DNA of 6,010 nt from Paracoccaceae bacterium (GTDB lineage Bacteria > Pseudomonadota > Alphaproteobacteria > Rhodobacterales > Rhodobacteraceae), in assembly GCA_012036325.1 (NCBI GenBank), contig JAAUPC010000230.1, forward strand, positions 1 to 6,010, in the 5' to 3' direction. The position numbers and the translations under genes are program-made. This document shows positions 5,526 to 6,010 of this stretch, in pieces (the first letter of the stretch is position 1; each line of letters starts with the position of its first letter). Under the pieces are notes generated by a model that was not told the DNA's origin, made no database searches, and saw only the letters and a program-made list of their open reading frames with translations.

Positions 5526-6010
5526 GCGTTCGTTCTTGCCGAAGGAAAGGCCCTTCGTGCCCTTTTCGATGACGATGCAGGAGATGCCCTTCGGCCCCTC
5601 CCCGCCCGTGCGCACCATGCAGACATAGATGTCCGACACGCCGGCACCGGAAATGAACGCCTTGCCGCCGTTCAAGACGTAGTGTTCGCCGTCCTTCACC
5701 GCTTTCGTCTTCAGGCTTGCGGCGTCGGAACCCGAGCCCGGCTCGGTGAGCCCCAGGCCCCGAGGATCTCGCCTGCGGCCAGACGCGGCAGGTATTTGCT
5801 CTTCTGTGCTTCGTTTCCGGCCTGAAAGATATGTCCGGAGCCGAGGCTGTTGTGCGAGGCCATGGTGAGACCCACCGAGGCGTCGGCAGCGTTCACCTCC
5901 TCGAGCAAGAGCGAAAGCGTGCACGGTTGCCCGAGCCCAGCCTGCCGCCGATAGGCCTCCGGAACGGTCCAGACCCACGGAATCCCGCTGCAGCGGCCTC
6001 CTGGATCGCC
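5526..6010 (-). pseudogene. Frameshifted fragment of an acyl-CoA dehydrogenase
   Basis: The minus strand encodes the N-terminal to middle part of a flavin-dependent acyl-CoA dehydrogenase, in pieces. First AIQEAAAAGFRG (6009-5974), then WTVPEAY, then LLLEEVNAADASVGLTMASHN through AAGEILGAWG (to 5750), and finally GLTEPGSGSDAASLK through KGTKGLSFGKNER (to 5526). LTEPGSGSD is the acyl-CoA dehydrogenase signature near the flavin. The style resembles isobutyryl- or short-branched-chain enzymes of valine degradation, but the subclass is not certain. Two one-base losses break the frame: GGGG to GGG near 5974-5976, and GGCC to GGC at about 5750. The region 5914-5950 reads YRRQAGLGQPCTL where YGGAGLGNLTL is expected. 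After NER the family sequence stops abruptly and KatG-like sequence begins. The gene is open at the right edge. Confidence 0.85.

Noticed and set aside
5383..5628. 81-codon plus-strand frame after uppS as an intact gene
   Set aside because: Most of it is antisense to KatG-like and acyl-CoA-dehydrogenase-like sequence and it has no membrane segments as CdsA would; only the first few codons may be genuine cdsA.
5229..5825. 198-codon plus-strand frame across the uppS end and right flank
   Set aside because: It overlaps uppS out of frame and lies antisense to the dehydrogenase fragment; no protein features.

Overview
The window looks like chromosomal DNA from an alphaproteobacterium, most likely of the Rhodobacterales/Paracoccaceae type. 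The DNA is GC-rich, and a core pyrH-frr-uppS block runs towards cdsA with miaA divergent from it. This placement comes from protein character and gene order only; no database search was possible.

Left part (1-1337, minus strand): the first 40 codons of a Tat-exported protein, probably an ABC-transporter solute-binding protein of the peptide (family 5) type, run off the left edge. Behind it come a 245-base spacer with a candidate promoter and a 10-bp inverted repeat, then an AraC-family regulator with an N-terminal cupin-like sensor domain. Upstream of the regulator is a gap holding three DnaA-box-like 9-mers, two of them within a perfect 10-bp inverted repeat.

Centre (1338-5386): miaA (tRNA A37 dimethylallyltransferase) lies on the minus strand. 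It is divergent from a plus-strand run of pyrH (UMP kinase), a small exported protein of unknown function whose start overlaps the pyrH stop by 4 bases, frr (ribosome recycling factor) and uppS (undecaprenyl diphosphate synthase). pyrH, frr and uppS link pyrimidine nucleotide supply, ribosome recycling and lipid-carrier synthesis for the cell envelope, a common bacterial arrangement. The exported protein is the unexpected member.

Right end (5387-6010): the uppS stop overlaps an ATG where cdsA would be expected, but no CdsA-like protein follows. Instead the opposite strand encodes a short piece resembling the C-terminal domain of catalase-peroxidase KatG. This is fused directly to a piece of an acyl-CoA dehydrogenase that carries two one-base frameshifts and a tight cluster of apparent extra bases. 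This looks like a chimeric or low-quality sequence end, or less likely a real rearrangement full of decayed fragments. No RNA gene, CRISPR array, insertion sequence or phage module was seen, and no clear undescribed multi-gene system.
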